From: an uncultured Algibacter sp.
GTDB taxonomy: Bacteria; Bacteroidota; Bacteroidia; Flavobacteriales; Flavobacteriaceae
Length of the DNA stretch: 64,000 nucleotides
Direction of reading: 5' to 3'
Assembly (NCBI GenBank): GCA_947502405.1
Contig: CANMZT010000008.1
Span: 124,001-188,000 of the forward strand
Positions 54,559 through 64,000 of the stretch are shown here, piece after piece (within the stretch, counting starts at the first letter, position 1; each line of letters opens with the position of its first letter). Below the pieces are notes generated by a model. It was not told the origin of the DNA, made no database searches, and was given only the letters and a program-made list of their open reading frames with translations. The position numbers and the translations under genes are program-made.

Positions 54559-55104
54559 TTAATCGCGATTAATACGTTCTATTTCACCTGTATAGGAAAT
54601 TGGAAACCTAGAAGAACTATTAACTCTAATTTCACTTTTCATATTTGGAAAAACAGCTATAGATATATTATAAGCTTCTATTTTACTATTAGCATTAAAG
54701 GTAATGAGGTAACTATTGCGTTTTTTTGCTTCGAAAACATAGTCTTCTAATAAACCATCTAATTTAATTGCACCATCTCTTCCGCCATAACCTACATTCA
54801 TTTGGCGCTCACCAAAATATGGTAAATACGCCTTAATACTATCTCCTGATATGGTTAAAAAATTCGCATTACCTATTAGACTTATTGCGTTTGGTGCGCT
54901 TCCTGGTTGTAAAATCCCTGAGTTTAATACTTGTTGCATGGCGTAAGTGACTTGTGGTCGTGCCCAATCGGATTCTATGGTGAACCTTTTGCTTTCTATT
55001 AAAGTTTCCAGATTTTTAATTTGCGCATCAGAATATTGGCTTGCTGATTTGCATGAAAACATTACAATAAAAAACACATACAATATGTTGATATACATTT
55101 TCAT
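54559..55104 (-). CDS. DUF4251 domain-containing lipoprotein
   Basis: The 181-residue protein has a lipobox MFSC and the DUF4251 pattern: SKRFTIESDWARPQ, GDSIKAYLPYFGERQMNVGY, GGRDGAIKLDG, SYLITFNANSKIEAYNISIA. The family is found in Bacteroidota and has no known function. Monocistronic by position. Confidence 0.9.
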   Translation of the reverse strand: MKMYINILYVFFIVMFSCKSASQYSDAQIKNLETLIESKRFTIESDWARPQVTYAMQQVLNSGILQPGSAPNAISLIGNANFLTISGDSIKAYLPYFGERQMNVGYGGRDGAIKLDGLLEDYVFEAKKRNSYLITFNANSKIEAYNISIAVFPNMKSEIRVNSSSRFPISYTGEIERINRD

Positions 55105-55205
55105 AATAAAAATACACTAAGTATTTGTTTTTTAAATTTAGTGATTATCAATATATATTGTCTCTAAAATAATGTTAAAAGATTCTTTCTTGAATAAAAA
55201 AACAA

Positions 55206-56513
55206 CTAAAGATTTTGAGGGTTTTTGACTTTTAGAGTTGCAATAAGTAGAAATAATAAAAAGGCTAAAGTAATATAACTGATATATGCATAAGAGCCAA
55301 AGGCCGTAAAGCAATAACTAAATAAACTAGGAGCTATTGCGCTGGCTATTACCAAAAAACTCATAGCTTTTCCTGTGATGGCTCCTAAGTGCTTTCTACC
55401 AAAATACCTCGGCCATGTTACAGCATTTACAACTGCAAATAAACCACTGTAAACACCTAGACCAAAAATAAGCATATAAACGCCAGAGATGTCTGCTAAA
55501 AAATAAAGCCCTAATGAAGCTATTATACCTGCAATGAGCATAGCGTAAAGGTAAATGACATGTTTTATATAATCACTTAAAACATTACATATTATAGAAA
55601 CTATAATAGCAATAATTGAAATGGGCAGAAATACTGCTATAGCTTGCGATTTAGAATAATCTTGACTCCCAAAAACCGAAACAACATGAAACGTAAAACC
55701 TGTAGTAAAAAAACTATGATAAGATAAAGCTAAACCAATAACCCAAAATGCGCGAGTGCTTTTGGCTTCCGATAACGAAAAGTGAGCCTCAGCTTGCTGT
55801 GTTTTGTTTGATTTATTTTTTAAGACGGCACCATCTGGGATAAGACCGAAATCTTCTGGATTATTTCTGTAGAATTGAATAACAAAAACACTAAAAATCA
55901 CTAAACAAATAGCTAAAATTTGCCACGATTGTTCCCAACCATAATTATCTATTAGATAGCTTATAAATATAGGAGCTCCTGAAAACCCTAAGGATACAGT
56001 AATACTACTTACAGCATTAACTTTTCCTCTATTTTTATCAAACCACATCATAATCATGTTTCTTGAGGACATGGTTAATACGCCTTGCCCAAAAAAACGA
56101 ATCACAAAAAATAAAATTGTTATAACTACAAAAGGTATAACCCATGATTCTAAGACTAACAGACCCTCTATACTTTTACTAATAGCAACAGATTGAGAGC
56201 ATATAAATAAAGCGATAGCAAGAAAAAATGCCGAAAAGAAAGCAACGTAGCGAGCACCATATTTATCGAATAATACACCAGCCTTTGACACAAAAAAGGC
56301 ACTCAATAGCGTACCAAACATGTAGGCAGTGCTAAACTGATTTCTACTTAAACCTAATGCATCCTTAACCGGATCAGTGAATATAGAGACACCTACTGTT
56401 TGACCAGGAATACTAGCCAAAACACCTATACTACCAATAAATACGATAACATAGCCATAAAAAAAAGGAAATGTATTAGGCCTGATTAGTGAAAACTTAT
56501 TTTGATTATTCAT
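55206..56513 (-). CDS. MFS transporter
   Basis: The 435-residue protein has twelve membrane helices, with MFS loop motifs in SKAGVLFDKYGARYV (loop 2-3) and a central cytoplasmic loop around 215-240. It resembles the oxalate/formate-type or monocarboxylate-like MFS group, but the substrate cannot be told. It lies 39 bases from the glycosyltransferase gene on the same strand. Confidence 0.9.
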   Translation of the reverse strand: MNNQNKFSLIRPNTFPFFYGYVIVFIGSIGVLASIPGQTVGVSIFTDPVKDALGLSRNQFSTAYMFGTLLSAFFVSKAGVLFDKYGARYVAFFSAFFLAIALFICSQSVAISKSIEGLLVLESWVIPFVVITILFFVIRFFGQGVLTMSSRNMIMMWFDKNRGKVNAVSSITVSLGFSGAPIFISYLIDNYGWEQSWQILAICLVIFSVFVIQFYRNNPEDFGLIPDGAVLKNKSNKTQQAEAHFSLSEAKSTRAFWVIGLALSYHSFFTTGFTFHVVSVFGSQDYSKSQAIAVFLPISIIAIIVSIICNVLSDYIKHVIYLYAMLIAGIIASLGLYFLADISGVYMLIFGLGVYSGLFAVVNAVTWPRYFGRKHLGAITGKAMSFLVIASAIAPSLFSYCFTAFGSYAYISYITLAFLLFLLIATLKVKNPQNL

Positions 56514-56552
56514 ATTATATTGAACACAATGAAATCTGGTTTGTATTTATAG

Positions 56553-57599
56553 CTATTTTAAAATCTTAGCTATGGCACTAAACCAATCTTCAATATCAGT
56601 TTCCTTAGTATTTAGAGCAACACTGCCGTTACCATAAGAACCATAAATACTTGTTTTAGTTCTTGAAAAGAAACCAACAACAGGGGTTAAAGATGCACTT
56701 GCTAAGTGCATAACACCATTGTCAGCAGAAATAAAAATATCAGTATTCCTAATAATTGCACCCATTTCACGAATATCCTGACTGTAAAAATGTGGCGCTT
56801 TAAAATTGATTTTAGAAATGTTTTCAATAGGTAGCATTTCAATAACATTATATTCAGGATAATCTTTCAATAATCGAGAGTATACTTTAGCCCACCAGTC
56901 TTCAGAATAACACTTTGCACCAGTTGCATTGGTATAAATACAAATGGTTTTTTTATCATTTTTAATAATATCTTTCAGAATACTATTTCCATTAGCTATT
57001 TCATCTTCACTCAATTTAATATCAAGTAAGGGCACATTAGCAGACGTATTTTCAAATCCTAATTTCGACAAATAGTGTCTTAAATTATAAATGGGATATT
57101 TTGAAATATGCTCAAAATCATCATATTTATCAGGAATTGAAGCATCAATCTCACCAAAAACTTTAATCTTTGCTTTGGCTAACTGTGTTAACAACTTACC
57201 AGAAGATGAATTCTTATCAGCATTAATAACTAAATCATACGTTTTTTGTTTTATAGAAATCCAGCTTTTAGCATACTTATACAAGTTTTCAAAAGGCTTT
57301 CTTGGAAGTTTTATTATGGTATTGATTTGATTATAGTTTTCAAAAACAGGATGTGCCACACCACCTTTTACGAATAAATCAATTTCACAACCAGGAAACG
57401 TATTTATAACTTCTTGCACTAAAGGGGTAAGTAGCAGTTGATTTCCTAATCGGTGATTTGGTCTTATGATTAGAACCTTTTTTATTTCAGAGATATCAAT
57501 ATCACCCTTTTGAGGCTCAGAATAAGAACTACCAATATTCTTGGTAATGCTTCGCATAACCCGCCTTCTTATTCTATTAATACGAACTTTAAAATTCAT
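56553..57599 (-). CDS. Glycosyltransferase family 9 (heptosyltransferase-like)
   Basis: The 348-residue GT-B protein has VLIIRPNHRLGNQLLLTPLV at 38-57, the nucleotide-sugar-binding region TICIYTNATGAKCYSEDWWA and the donor-site motif FISADNGVMHLASASLTPVV near 290. The family builds LPS inner core and related glycans. It is probably an envelope glycan enzyme; the sugar donor is unknown. Confidence 0.9.
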   Translation of the reverse strand: MNFKVRINRIRRRVMRSITKNIGSSYSEPQKGDIDISEIKKVLIIRPNHRLGNQLLLTPLVQEVINTFPGCEIDLFVKGGVAHPVFENYNQINTIIKLPRKPFENLYKYAKSWISIKQKTYDLVINADKNSSSGKLLTQLAKAKIKVFGEIDASIPDKYDDFEHISKYPIYNLRHYLSKLGFENTSANVPLLDIKLSEDEIANGNSILKDIIKNDKKTICIYTNATGAKCYSEDWWAKVYSRLLKDYPEYNVIEMLPIENISKINFKAPHFYSQDIREMGAIIRNTDIFISADNGVMHLASASLTPVVGFFSRTKTSIYGSYGNGSVALNTKETDIEDWFSAIAKILK

Positions 57600-57673
57600 T
57601 ATAAGGACTACTTTTTACAAACCGATGCAAAACTACAAATTAAAATAGCATTTATAATTTAAAAAGAATCATA

Positions 57674-58513
57674 TTATTTTTTGCCTTTATAAAACGCGTT
57701 TAGCACAAGTCCAGAAATAATCATAGCAATACCTAATAGACTATAAATAGTATAAACTTCGCTGAACAAGGAGACACCTAGCAATAAAGTAAAAATGACT
57801 TCTAAGTACTTTAATGGTGCCACTTGATTGGTTGCTGCTATTTGAAACGCTTTAGTCATATACACTTGCCCAAAATAACCGAAAAACCCTAGTCCTATAA
57901 GCATTAACCATTCAATACCAATCGGAGTTATCCAATTATTAATGGATAAAATACCGCCTAAAATTGTAGAAATAACCATAAAATAGTTAACAACCACTAC
58001 AGGATGATCACCCTTACCTATTTTACTTATAACTATGTAGACCAATCCGCTAAAAATAGCAGATATAAAAATTAAAATAAGTCCATACCCATTTAAATCT
58101 GTATCAAAACCTTTTAAAACTAAAACACCAGCAAAAGCTAAGGTAAAGCATATCCACTGTATGGGCTTTATACGTTCTTTTAAAAAAATAATTGCGAAAA
58201 CAGCAGCAAATATAGGTGCCATATAACGCAAAGAAACCGCAGTGCCTATGGGTAAATACTTGGTAGACATAAAAAACAAAGTCATAGACGTAACACCTAC
58301 CAAACCTCTTAAAATTAATAGTTTTCTCTGATTTCCTAGAATTGAAATGTTGTTTTTAATTAAATACCCAAACGTAAAAAACAATGAGCTTATCGACCTA
58401 AAAAATACGATTTGAAAAGCACTCAGGTGTGCTAAATGTTTCACAATAGCATTCATACAAGCAAATGCCATGGTACTAATAAGCATAAATTTAATAGCCT
58501 GTTTAACGTGCAA
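57674..58513 (-). CDS. EamA family transporter 1
   Basis: The 279-residue protein has ten membrane helices in two EamA repeats (about 5-130 and 145-275), with the typical LRYMAPIFAAVFAIIFLKER and LKYLEVIFTLLLGVSLFSEV segments at each repeat end. Drug/metabolite transporter superfamily, substrate unknown. It overlaps the second EamA gene by 11 bases, so both are coupled. Confidence 0.93.
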   Translation of the reverse strand: MHVKQAIKFMLISTMAFACMNAIVKHLAHLSAFQIVFFRSISSLFFTFGYLIKNNISILGNQRKLLILRGLVGVTSMTLFFMSTKYLPIGTAVSLRYMAPIFAAVFAIIFLKERIKPIQWICFTLAFAGVLVLKGFDTDLNGYGLILIFISAIFSGLVYIVISKIGKGDHPVVVVNYFMVISTILGGILSINNWITPIGIEWLMLIGLGFFGYFGQVYMTKAFQIAATNQVAPLKYLEVIFTLLLGVSLFSEVYTIYSLLGIAMIISGLVLNAFYKGKK

Positions 58514-59417
58514 TTCTTTTGAGTTTAAAAGGTCGTTTTGTATTTATAAAATACACGCCTGTTAATAAAACAAAAGCTGCAATAATAGATTGTAGTGTAA
58601 TATGCTCATCTAAAACCCACCAACCTAGTAGTAAAGCGATTATGGGATTTACATAAGTATTTGTTGCTACTTTTTCTGGAGAAACTTCTTTTAAAAGATA
58701 ATTAAACGAGGTAAATGCAATAATACCACCAAAAACAATAAGACCAAGCATAGACCATAAAACATCTTCCTGCCATTCGTTTGGCATCAACCAAGGCTCA
58801 TTTATACACAAACTAATAATAGCAAGCAATATACCACCTGTAAACATTTGGTAACTCGTATTTACAAAATGATTTTTAGGTAAATCAGCATTTCCAACAA
58901 AAATACTACCATAAGCCCAACTTAACATACAAGCAAATATTAAAACAATCCCTAATATTTGTCCCTCTTTAGTGATAATTTCTTTTTGGCTCACCAAAAG
59001 AAATATTCCAATAAATCCTAAAACTACACCTATATAAGACATTGCTTTTATTCGCTTACCAAGAAATAAGCGCATCATAATTAATACTACCAGGGGTTGA
59101 GCAGAAATTTGTAACGCAGCAAAACTACTATCTACGTACATTAAAGCTAATACCGCCAAACCATTACCAAGTGTTAAAAATAAAAAGCCAGCAATTATAG
59201 TATTAAATAGCTGCTTTTTGGAAATTGAAAGACTAATACCTAAAGATTTAGCAATTATAAAAATAACAATGCTAGCAACAATAAACCTAATAGCAGCAAG
59301 AAAAAATGGAGATAATTGCGAAACAGCAATTTTATTAAGCATATAGGTAGAACCCCAAATAACATAAATAGCAAAAAAGGCTAGTATGATAAGAACCGTT
59401 TTTCGCGATACACTCAT
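58503..59417 (-). CDS. EamA family transporter 2
   Basis: The 304-residue ten-helix EamA protein (IWGSTYMLNKIAVSQLSPFF, ALQISAQPLVVLIMMRLFLG, TNTYVNPIIALLLGWWVLDE). Similar to exporters of amino acids and metabolites. It precedes the first EamA gene with an overlap, so the two may work as a pair. Confidence 0.93.
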   Translation of the reverse strand: MSVSRKTVLIILAFFAIYVIWGSTYMLNKIAVSQLSPFFLAAIRFIVASIVIFIIAKSLGISLSISKKQLFNTIIAGFLFLTLGNGLAVLALMYVDSSFAALQISAQPLVVLIMMRLFLGKRIKAMSYIGVVLGFIGIFLLVSQKEIITKEGQILGIVLIFACMLSWAYGSIFVGNADLPKNHFVNTSYQMFTGGILLAIISLCINEPWLMPNEWQEDVLWSMLGLIVFGGIIAFTSFNYLLKEVSPEKVATNTYVNPIIALLLGWWVLDEHITLQSIIAAFVLLTGVYFINTKRPFKLKRIAR

Positions 59418-59463
59418 AATAGCCTTTTAGTATAATGATTCTGGCAATAGCACCAGATAAAAT

Positions 59464-59919
59464 TTATATTTTCTTTACTCTAACAGCATTCATACCTTTC
59501 ATACCGCGCTCTAACTCGTAAGTTACCTTATCATTTTCCTCAATATCTTCAAGTAAACCACTAACATGTACAAAATATTTTTCTTGGTTTATACTGTCTA
59601 TAATAAAACCAAAACCTTTAGAGTGATCAAAAAACGAAACTTTACCTTCTTTATTAGCAGGCTCCTCCTCTTCTCTATCTTCTTTTTTAGGGATGCCTAA
59701 CTCAATACTTTCTGCCTCCACTTTTTCACGTAATGCAGGATCTGGTGGTGTATCAGTTAAATTCCCATTAAAATCTACATAAGCAAACTGGATTCCACTA
59801 GTTCCACTAGCTTCTTTTTCAGCTTTTCTAGCTTCCTTCTTTTTTTGCTTTTCCTCTCTCTTCTTTAAGCGTTTTTTTTCTTTTTCAATTTTGTTAAATG
59901 TTACTTGCGATTTTGCCAT
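59464..59919 (-). CDS. Cold-shock-domain protein with charged N-terminus
   Basis: The 151-residue protein has a Lys/Glu-rich helical N-terminus (1-45), a middle linker with acidic residues and a C-terminal cold-shock domain (about 92-151) with RNP motifs KGFGFI and YFVHV. It binds single-stranded nucleic acid. The arrangement is common in flavobacteria. Confidence 0.92.
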   Translation of the reverse strand: MAKSQVTFNKIEKEKKRLKKREEKQKKKEARKAEKEASGTSGIQFAYVDFNGNLTDTPPDPALREKVEAESIELGIPKKEDREEEEPANKEGKVSFFDHSKGFGFIIDSINQEKYFVHVSGLLEDIEENDKVTYELERGMKGMNAVRVKKI

Positions 59920-60049
59920 AGTTTAAAGTATCCTCTGTGTTTTATAAATTATTAGATTGTAAAGATACATCTAATATTCCGCATGCTATAATAATCAACT
60001 GATTAATAGACTCAACACGTTATTATCAGTTTAAGTGTTTTAAAAAAGT

Positions 60050-60225
60050 ATTTGGGCGTTACCACAAGGGTCGGGATTTTATTCATGAATTTCTATTTTA
60101 AATTTTTGAATTCATGAACATAAATGTTTCGTTACAAGTCCTCCCTCACTCATACTGGGTCACTGTGGGCTTTCCACTGCTTCCGATAGCTGTCGGGACT
60201 AACGCGGGTCTATCTGGTTAGGCAA
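60050..60225. repeat. Dispersed intergenic repeat, family B, copy 4
   Basis: It carries TTTGGGCGTTACCACAAGGG, TCGGGATTTTA, CAAGTCCTCCCTCACTCA, CACTGTGGGCTTTCCACTGC, TCCGATAGCTGTCGGGA and GCGGGTCTATCTGGTTAGGC. Word order matches copies 1 and 3. It lies in the 514-base gap between the cold-shock and Pr6Pr genes; no ORF is seen in the rest. Confidence 0.65.
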
Positions 60226-60433
60226 AATATTAAGCACTACTGTTAGTGTTTATTAAGGTAGTTTTTTTGTTAAATACGCTTCTATTTGCTTCATTTGAGC
60301 CTAATGGAAAAGTCAATAATATATATCATTATCTAAATGAATTTTTTTTCTGGAGAAGTCAAGAAAAGTAAACATTGCAAAAATTTATGACTTTAAATAA
60401 ATACTAGAGATAAAACAAACTATTATTTAAATT

Positions 60434-61045
60434 TTAGCTTCGTTTTTTAAACCATTTCCCTATCATATAAAAAATGACTAAAAAAAGAACAATTATAGCA
60501 AACAATCCAAAAGAATTAGTAACAGCTTTTTGAAACCCAAGCGTATTTACATCTATAAAATAATATGGATAAAAGGATGAGAAATAACCTCTAGTCATAG
60601 CCCAAATAAGGTATAATAAGGGGTACAGAATCCAGAGTGATAAATTTTTAAAAGTCACCAAAGATTTATCTTCATATAACCACCAAAAAAGTATAGTTAC
60701 AATTGGAGCAACCGTATGGTGCGTTTCATCTAAAATCATGACAAGACCTTGAGGGTCCCAAACATGTCTCAGTAAAATATGGTATGCTAAACCAACAAAA
60801 GCCATAAATGCCGCAAGTGCTGTTATGGTTCCTGGTTTATGGAAAAATGTGTTTTTACTTTTTGAGAAGTAAATAAAACTGAAATAAACAGTAACTAATA
60901 AATTTGTAAGGATTGTAAAGTAAGAAAGAAAACGTGTTGTAGACTCCAACACTGATACGTTTTCTAAACCAATTCTAAGTTTAAGTTTTAATATTAAAGC
61001 AATTACTCCAATAATTGCCATTACCAACGCAATACCTTTTTTCAT
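60434..61045 (-). CDS. Pr6Pr family membrane protein
   Basis: The 203-residue protein has six membrane helices and the family pattern: FLSYFTILTNLLVTVYFSFI, ILLRHVWDPQG, DETHHTVAPIVTILFWWLYE, LIWAMTRGYFSSFYPYYFID. Function unknown. Confidence 0.9.
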   Translation of the reverse strand: MKKGIALVMAIIGVIALILKLKLRIGLENVSVLESTTRFLSYFTILTNLLVTVYFSFIYFSKSKNTFFHKPGTITALAAFMAFVGLAYHILLRHVWDPQGLVMILDETHHTVAPIVTILFWWLYEDKSLVTFKNLSLWILYPLLYLIWAMTRGYFSSFYPYYFIDVNTLGFQKAVTNSFGLFAIIVLFLVIFYMIGKWFKKRS

Positions 61046-61192
61046 AATTTTCAGTTTAATGCATCATTAGAATTTTATAATAAAGATGCCTAATCTAAAT
61101 TATCGCTTTTTTTAGAAAACTTCAAAAAAATAAAAAAAGTCAAACTTCTCAACCTTTTGTTTATCAAAAGGAAATAAAGCAAAATGTGTTTA

Positions 61193-62752
61193 TTAATCCT
61201 CAGGTGGATACCCGTGAATCTGCTCAAAAACTTCATCAAAGTTCTGACGTAAATACGAGTTTAATTTCTTTCTATAATCCCCTTTTAACCATTCCACAAA
61301 ATTATAAGTGCTTTTACTAATACACTTCGTGTAGCGCTGGATTCTAAAATCAATATCGTCACCAAGTTTTTTAGCTAATGCAATAGCGTCATAAACATCT
61401 TCGCTATTTTCAATACAAATTTTTGCGTGTTGTTCTATGGAGCGTTCTAAAACTACTTTTGAGGATTCTCCACCTCTAATGGAATCGACATAAGTTTTCT
61501 GGATATCAAAATGAACATCATCAGAGTTTGAAAACTCAGCACGTAACGCATCAGGCATTTCATATCTAAAATTACTTTCAAGCTCTTCATCACTTAAAAT
61601 AGCATCTAGATAATATGTTGGAGATTTAAATATGCGCTGCCAATCTAAATTATCGCCCCATGGGCCAAATCTATGGAAGTTATTTCCCAAATCAACTACC
61701 GTAAACGTCTTCTTGTCTTTTAAAATACGAGACCCACGACCAATCATTTGATAATACAGTGTTAATGATTTTGTAGCACGATTTAAAATGATGCTCTCTA
61801 CAGTGGGTTCATCAAACCCAGTTGTTAAAATACTTACCGAAGTTAAAATTGCACCCGGTGTTTTTTTAAACCATTGTAAGATTAAAGCACGTTCTTTTTT
61901 GGTATTAGTATTATCTAAATGCGCTATTGGGTAACCTGCTCTTCTAAAGGTGTCATAAACGTGTAATGAAGTATTAATACCGTTATTAAATATTAATGTT
62001 TTTTTGCCTTTTGAGCGCTCCTCATAAGCTTGTAACAACTTGGATAGCATATCGTTATCCGTATATAAGTCTTCTGATGATTTAACAGTATAATCACCAT
62101 TAGCGCCAACTACTAACGAGGTTAAACCTACATTGTAAGTAAACATTTCAGCACGTGCTAAAAACCCATTTTCTATAAGGGATTCTATACTTTCTCCAAC
62201 AATTAATTCATCGTAATTGTCAGTCATTGGTAACTCTATGCTAGAACTTAATGGAGTTGCTGTTACGCCCAAAATAAACGACTGACTAAAGAACTTAAAT
62301 AATTTTGTAAACGAGTTATAATGCGCCTCATCAATAATTACTAATCCTATATCAGAAATATCAAGTTTATCATCATTCAAACGGTTATTTAAGGTTTCAA
62401 CCATAGCAACAAAACAGCTATACTCGCCCTGATCACTTAAATCCGCCTTACTATCAACCACTTTATTGTGTACACCAAACTCTGTAAGCATGTTTGAGGT
62501 CTGCTTACACAACTCTATTCGGTGTGTCATCACTAACACTTTCTTTTTATGGGTTTTTAAATATTGTCTAACAATCTCTGAAAAGATAACTGTTTTACCC
62601 CCACCTGTTGGCAATTGATATAATAGATGATAATCTTTAGGAGACTCTTCAAAAGCTGTAAAAATTTTATCAATAGCTCCTTTTTGATAGCTATATAAAT
62701 CTTTACCTTCTTTTCTTTCTTCTAATTCTAGTTCTGTGTTAATAGCAGACAT
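61193..62752 (-). CDS. DEAD/DEAH box helicase (superfamily 2)
   Basis: The 519-residue protein has motif I PTGGGKT (48-54), motif II IIDEAHYN (about 142-149), motif III VTATPLSS and motif VI QMIGRGSRI in the second RecA domain, followed by a C-terminal helical tail of about 120 residues. It resembles the UvrB/ResIII-type solitary helicases widespread in Bacteroidota, without an associated nuclease or methylase here. Housekeeping repair or RNA role is possible. Confidence 0.92.
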   Translation of the reverse strand: MSAINTELELEERKEGKDLYSYQKGAIDKIFTAFEESPKDYHLLYQLPTGGGKTVIFSEIVRQYLKTHKKKVLVMTHRIELCKQTSNMLTEFGVHNKVVDSKADLSDQGEYSCFVAMVETLNNRLNDDKLDISDIGLVIIDEAHYNSFTKLFKFFSQSFILGVTATPLSSSIELPMTDNYDELIVGESIESLIENGFLARAEMFTYNVGLTSLVVGANGDYTVKSSEDLYTDNDMLSKLLQAYEERSKGKKTLIFNNGINTSLHVYDTFRRAGYPIAHLDNTNTKKERALILQWFKKTPGAILTSVSILTTGFDEPTVESIILNRATKSLTLYYQMIGRGSRILKDKKTFTVVDLGNNFHRFGPWGDNLDWQRIFKSPTYYLDAILSDEELESNFRYEMPDALRAEFSNSDDVHFDIQKTYVDSIRGGESSKVVLERSIEQHAKICIENSEDVYDAIALAKKLGDDIDFRIQRYTKCISKSTYNFVEWLKGDYRKKLNSYLRQNFDEVFEQIHGYPPED

Positions 62753-62921
62753 ACTTTAAATTTAGCAACGTGCAAAAATAACATCTTTAAAGGGTTTATC
62801 AAGCATGTTTAATATTAAATTATTAAAGGAATATTAACAGGCCTAAAAAATATTTTCATCTTAGGCACAAGTTTATTTGTTAATCAACATCTAAACTATT
62901 GAAAACAAATATTTTTAAGCT

Positions 62922-64000
62922 ATGAAAAATTTACTTTATACTTTTATACTTCTATTAACTCTAACTGCTTGCAGTGATGATTCAAATTCTCAGAATGACA
63001 ATGACAATCAGGAGCAAGAAAACACAAACACATCTCCAAATATTTTACTCGTTATAGCGGACGATATGGGTTTAGATGCTTGCCCAGGTTATGAAATTGG
63101 TAGTGTTAAGCCCAACATGCCCAACCTCCAAGAGCTAATAAATTCTGGTATAAGATTTAATAATTTATGGTCTAATCCTACCTGTACACCAACTAGATCG
63201 GGTATAATTACGGGTAAATATGGTTTAAGAACTAATGTATTAGCTGTAGACGACCCACTTTCAACATCTGAAATATCTTTGCAAAAATATTTAGACATAA
63301 ATAAAAATGAAGAATATGCTAATGCAGTAATTGGTAAATGGCATTTATCTAGAGATGCCAATCATCCAAATGATATGGGCATAGAGTATTTTGCTGGCTT
63401 TAGTGGTGGAGGTGTGAGATCTTACAACAATTGGACATTAAATATAAATGGTTCTACAAGTACTTCAACTGAATACACAACAACCAAGTTTACTGATTTA
63501 GCAATAGACTGGGTTAGTCAACAATCTAAACCTTGGTTTTTATGGTTAGCCTACAATGCGCCTCATACGCCATTTCACTTACCACCAAATAATTTACATA
63601 ATCAAGGTGCCTTACCATCAGATGATGCCAGTATAAACAGTAACCCGCTACCTTATTACATGGCTGCTATTGAAGCTATGGATACAGAAATGGGAAGATT
63701 AATTGATTCACTTTCTGAAGAAGAAAAAGCGAATACTATTATTATTTTTATTGGTGATAATGGAACTCCAAGACGAGTTGTTCAAGAATATGCACGTAGG
63801 CGTGCCAAAGGTAGTATTTATCAAGGCGGAGTTAATGTGCCTATGATAGTTTCTGGAAAAGGTGTAACACGATTAAATGCCAGTGAAGATGCTTTAATAA
63901 ATACTACAGATTTGTACGCTACCATTGCAGATATTGCTGAAACTGGAACTACTGAAATCCATGATAGCAAAAGTTTTAAAGGATTGTTTAGCGATACTAC
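62922..64000 (+). CDS. Sulfatase lipoprotein (5' part, cut by the window end)
   Basis: The first 359 codons are present. A signal peptide with lipobox TLTAC is followed by an Asn/Asp/Gln linker and the sulfatase fold: NILLVIADDMG, the formylglycine motif CTPTR with Cys88 (matured by a formylglycine-generating enzyme), GKWHLS, YNAPHTPFHLP and IIIFIGDNGTP. Family S1 sulfatases desulfate host or algal polysaccharides or small esters. The C-terminus is beyond 64000. Confidence 0.92.
   Translation, partial: MKNLLYTFILLLTLTACSDDSNSQNDNDNQEQENTNTSPNILLVIADDMGLDACPGYEIGSVKPNMPNLQELINSGIRFNNLWSNPTCTPTRSGIITGKYGLRTNVLAVDDPLSTSEISLQKYLDINKNEEYANAVIGKWHLSRDANHPNDMGIEYFAGFSGGGVRSYNNWTLNINGSTSTSTEYTTTKFTDLAIDWVSQQSKPWFLWLAYNAPHTPFHLPPNNLHNQGALPSDDASINSNPLPYYMAAIEAMDTEMGRLIDSLSEEEKANTIIIFIGDNGTPRRVVQEYARRRAKGSIYQGGVNVPMIVSGKGVTRLNASEDALINTTDLYATIADIAETGTTEIHDSKSFKGLFSDT

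Noticed and set aside
61193-62752. Helicase as part of a restriction or defence system
   Set aside because: The SF2 helicase has no methylase, nuclease or other defence gene beside it.

Overview
The window is AT-rich DNA from a member of the Bacteroidota, most likely a marine Flavobacteriaceae. Support comes from several exact Bacteroidota-type -7 promoter boxes (TAnnTTTG) just upstream of genes, an lpxD-like/sucD/fabG start, a his operon with bifunctional hisB and hisIE, a leuC-leuD-leuA-leuB cluster, and many small SPII lipoproteins and families typical of Flavobacteriia (DUF4251, DUF6624, DUF3817, DUF2461). I saw no rRNA, tRNA or CRISPR array.

Positions 1-30.6 kb are mostly housekeeping: the 3' end of an lpxD-like gene, sucD, fabG, a VWA membrane protein and a prohibitin. 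A complete histidine operon follows (hisG-D-C-B-H-A-F-IE, 5.1-13.2 kb), led by a classical attenuator with a 17-residue leader peptide holding three consecutive His codons. A four-helix-bundle (23S rRNA IVP type) gene sits inside it between hisA and hisF, bracketed by an inverted repeat, and small dispersed repeats fill other intergenic gaps. Then come a beta-helix lipoprotein, a TruA-like enzyme, Dps, MscS, tandem small acidic lipoproteins and secreted paralogues, DUF2461/DUF72 genes, the leucine genes with a strong terminator, a second MscS, a DUF3817 protein and a VTT-domain protein.

Positions 30.6-42.3 kb form a defence island made of two gene blocks separated by a duplicated non-coding module of about 0.74 kb (30783-31515 and 36359-37098) and three related palindromes. 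Block 1 (31.5-36.0 kb) is a CBASS-like operon read on the minus strand: LexA-like self-cleaving repressor, 43-residue basic protein, CapV-like patatin phospholipase, CD-NTase and a 136-residue protein, with a divergent membrane protein. Block 2 (37.1-41.8 kb) is a tightly coupled five-gene operon: Xre regulator, DNA cytosine-5 methyltransferase, a protein with two GHKL ATPase domains (MORC/HSP90-like N-terminus, histidine-kinase-like C-terminus), a receiver-domain protein and a caspase/CHAT-like protease. I do not recognise this combination as a named system, and it is the best candidate here for an undescribed defence mechanism. A truncated CatB-like acetyltransferase remnant marks the right edge of the island.

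Positions 42.3-64 kb carry mostly minus-strand accessory genes: DUF6624 lipoprotein, MDR oxidoreductase, membrane proteins, LRR lipoprotein, beta-barrel protein, serine hydrolase, acyltransferase and ankyrin lipoprotein. A divergent AraC-TPR transmembrane regulator has a direct-repeat operator candidate. The rest includes an internally duplicated lipoprotein, an intradiol-dioxygenase-like protein that has lost its His ligands, a DUF4251 protein, an MFS transporter, a GT9 glycosyltransferase, two EamA transporters, a cold-shock-domain protein, a Pr6Pr membrane protein, a DEAD/DEAH helicase and the start of a sulfatase lipoprotein cut by the window end.
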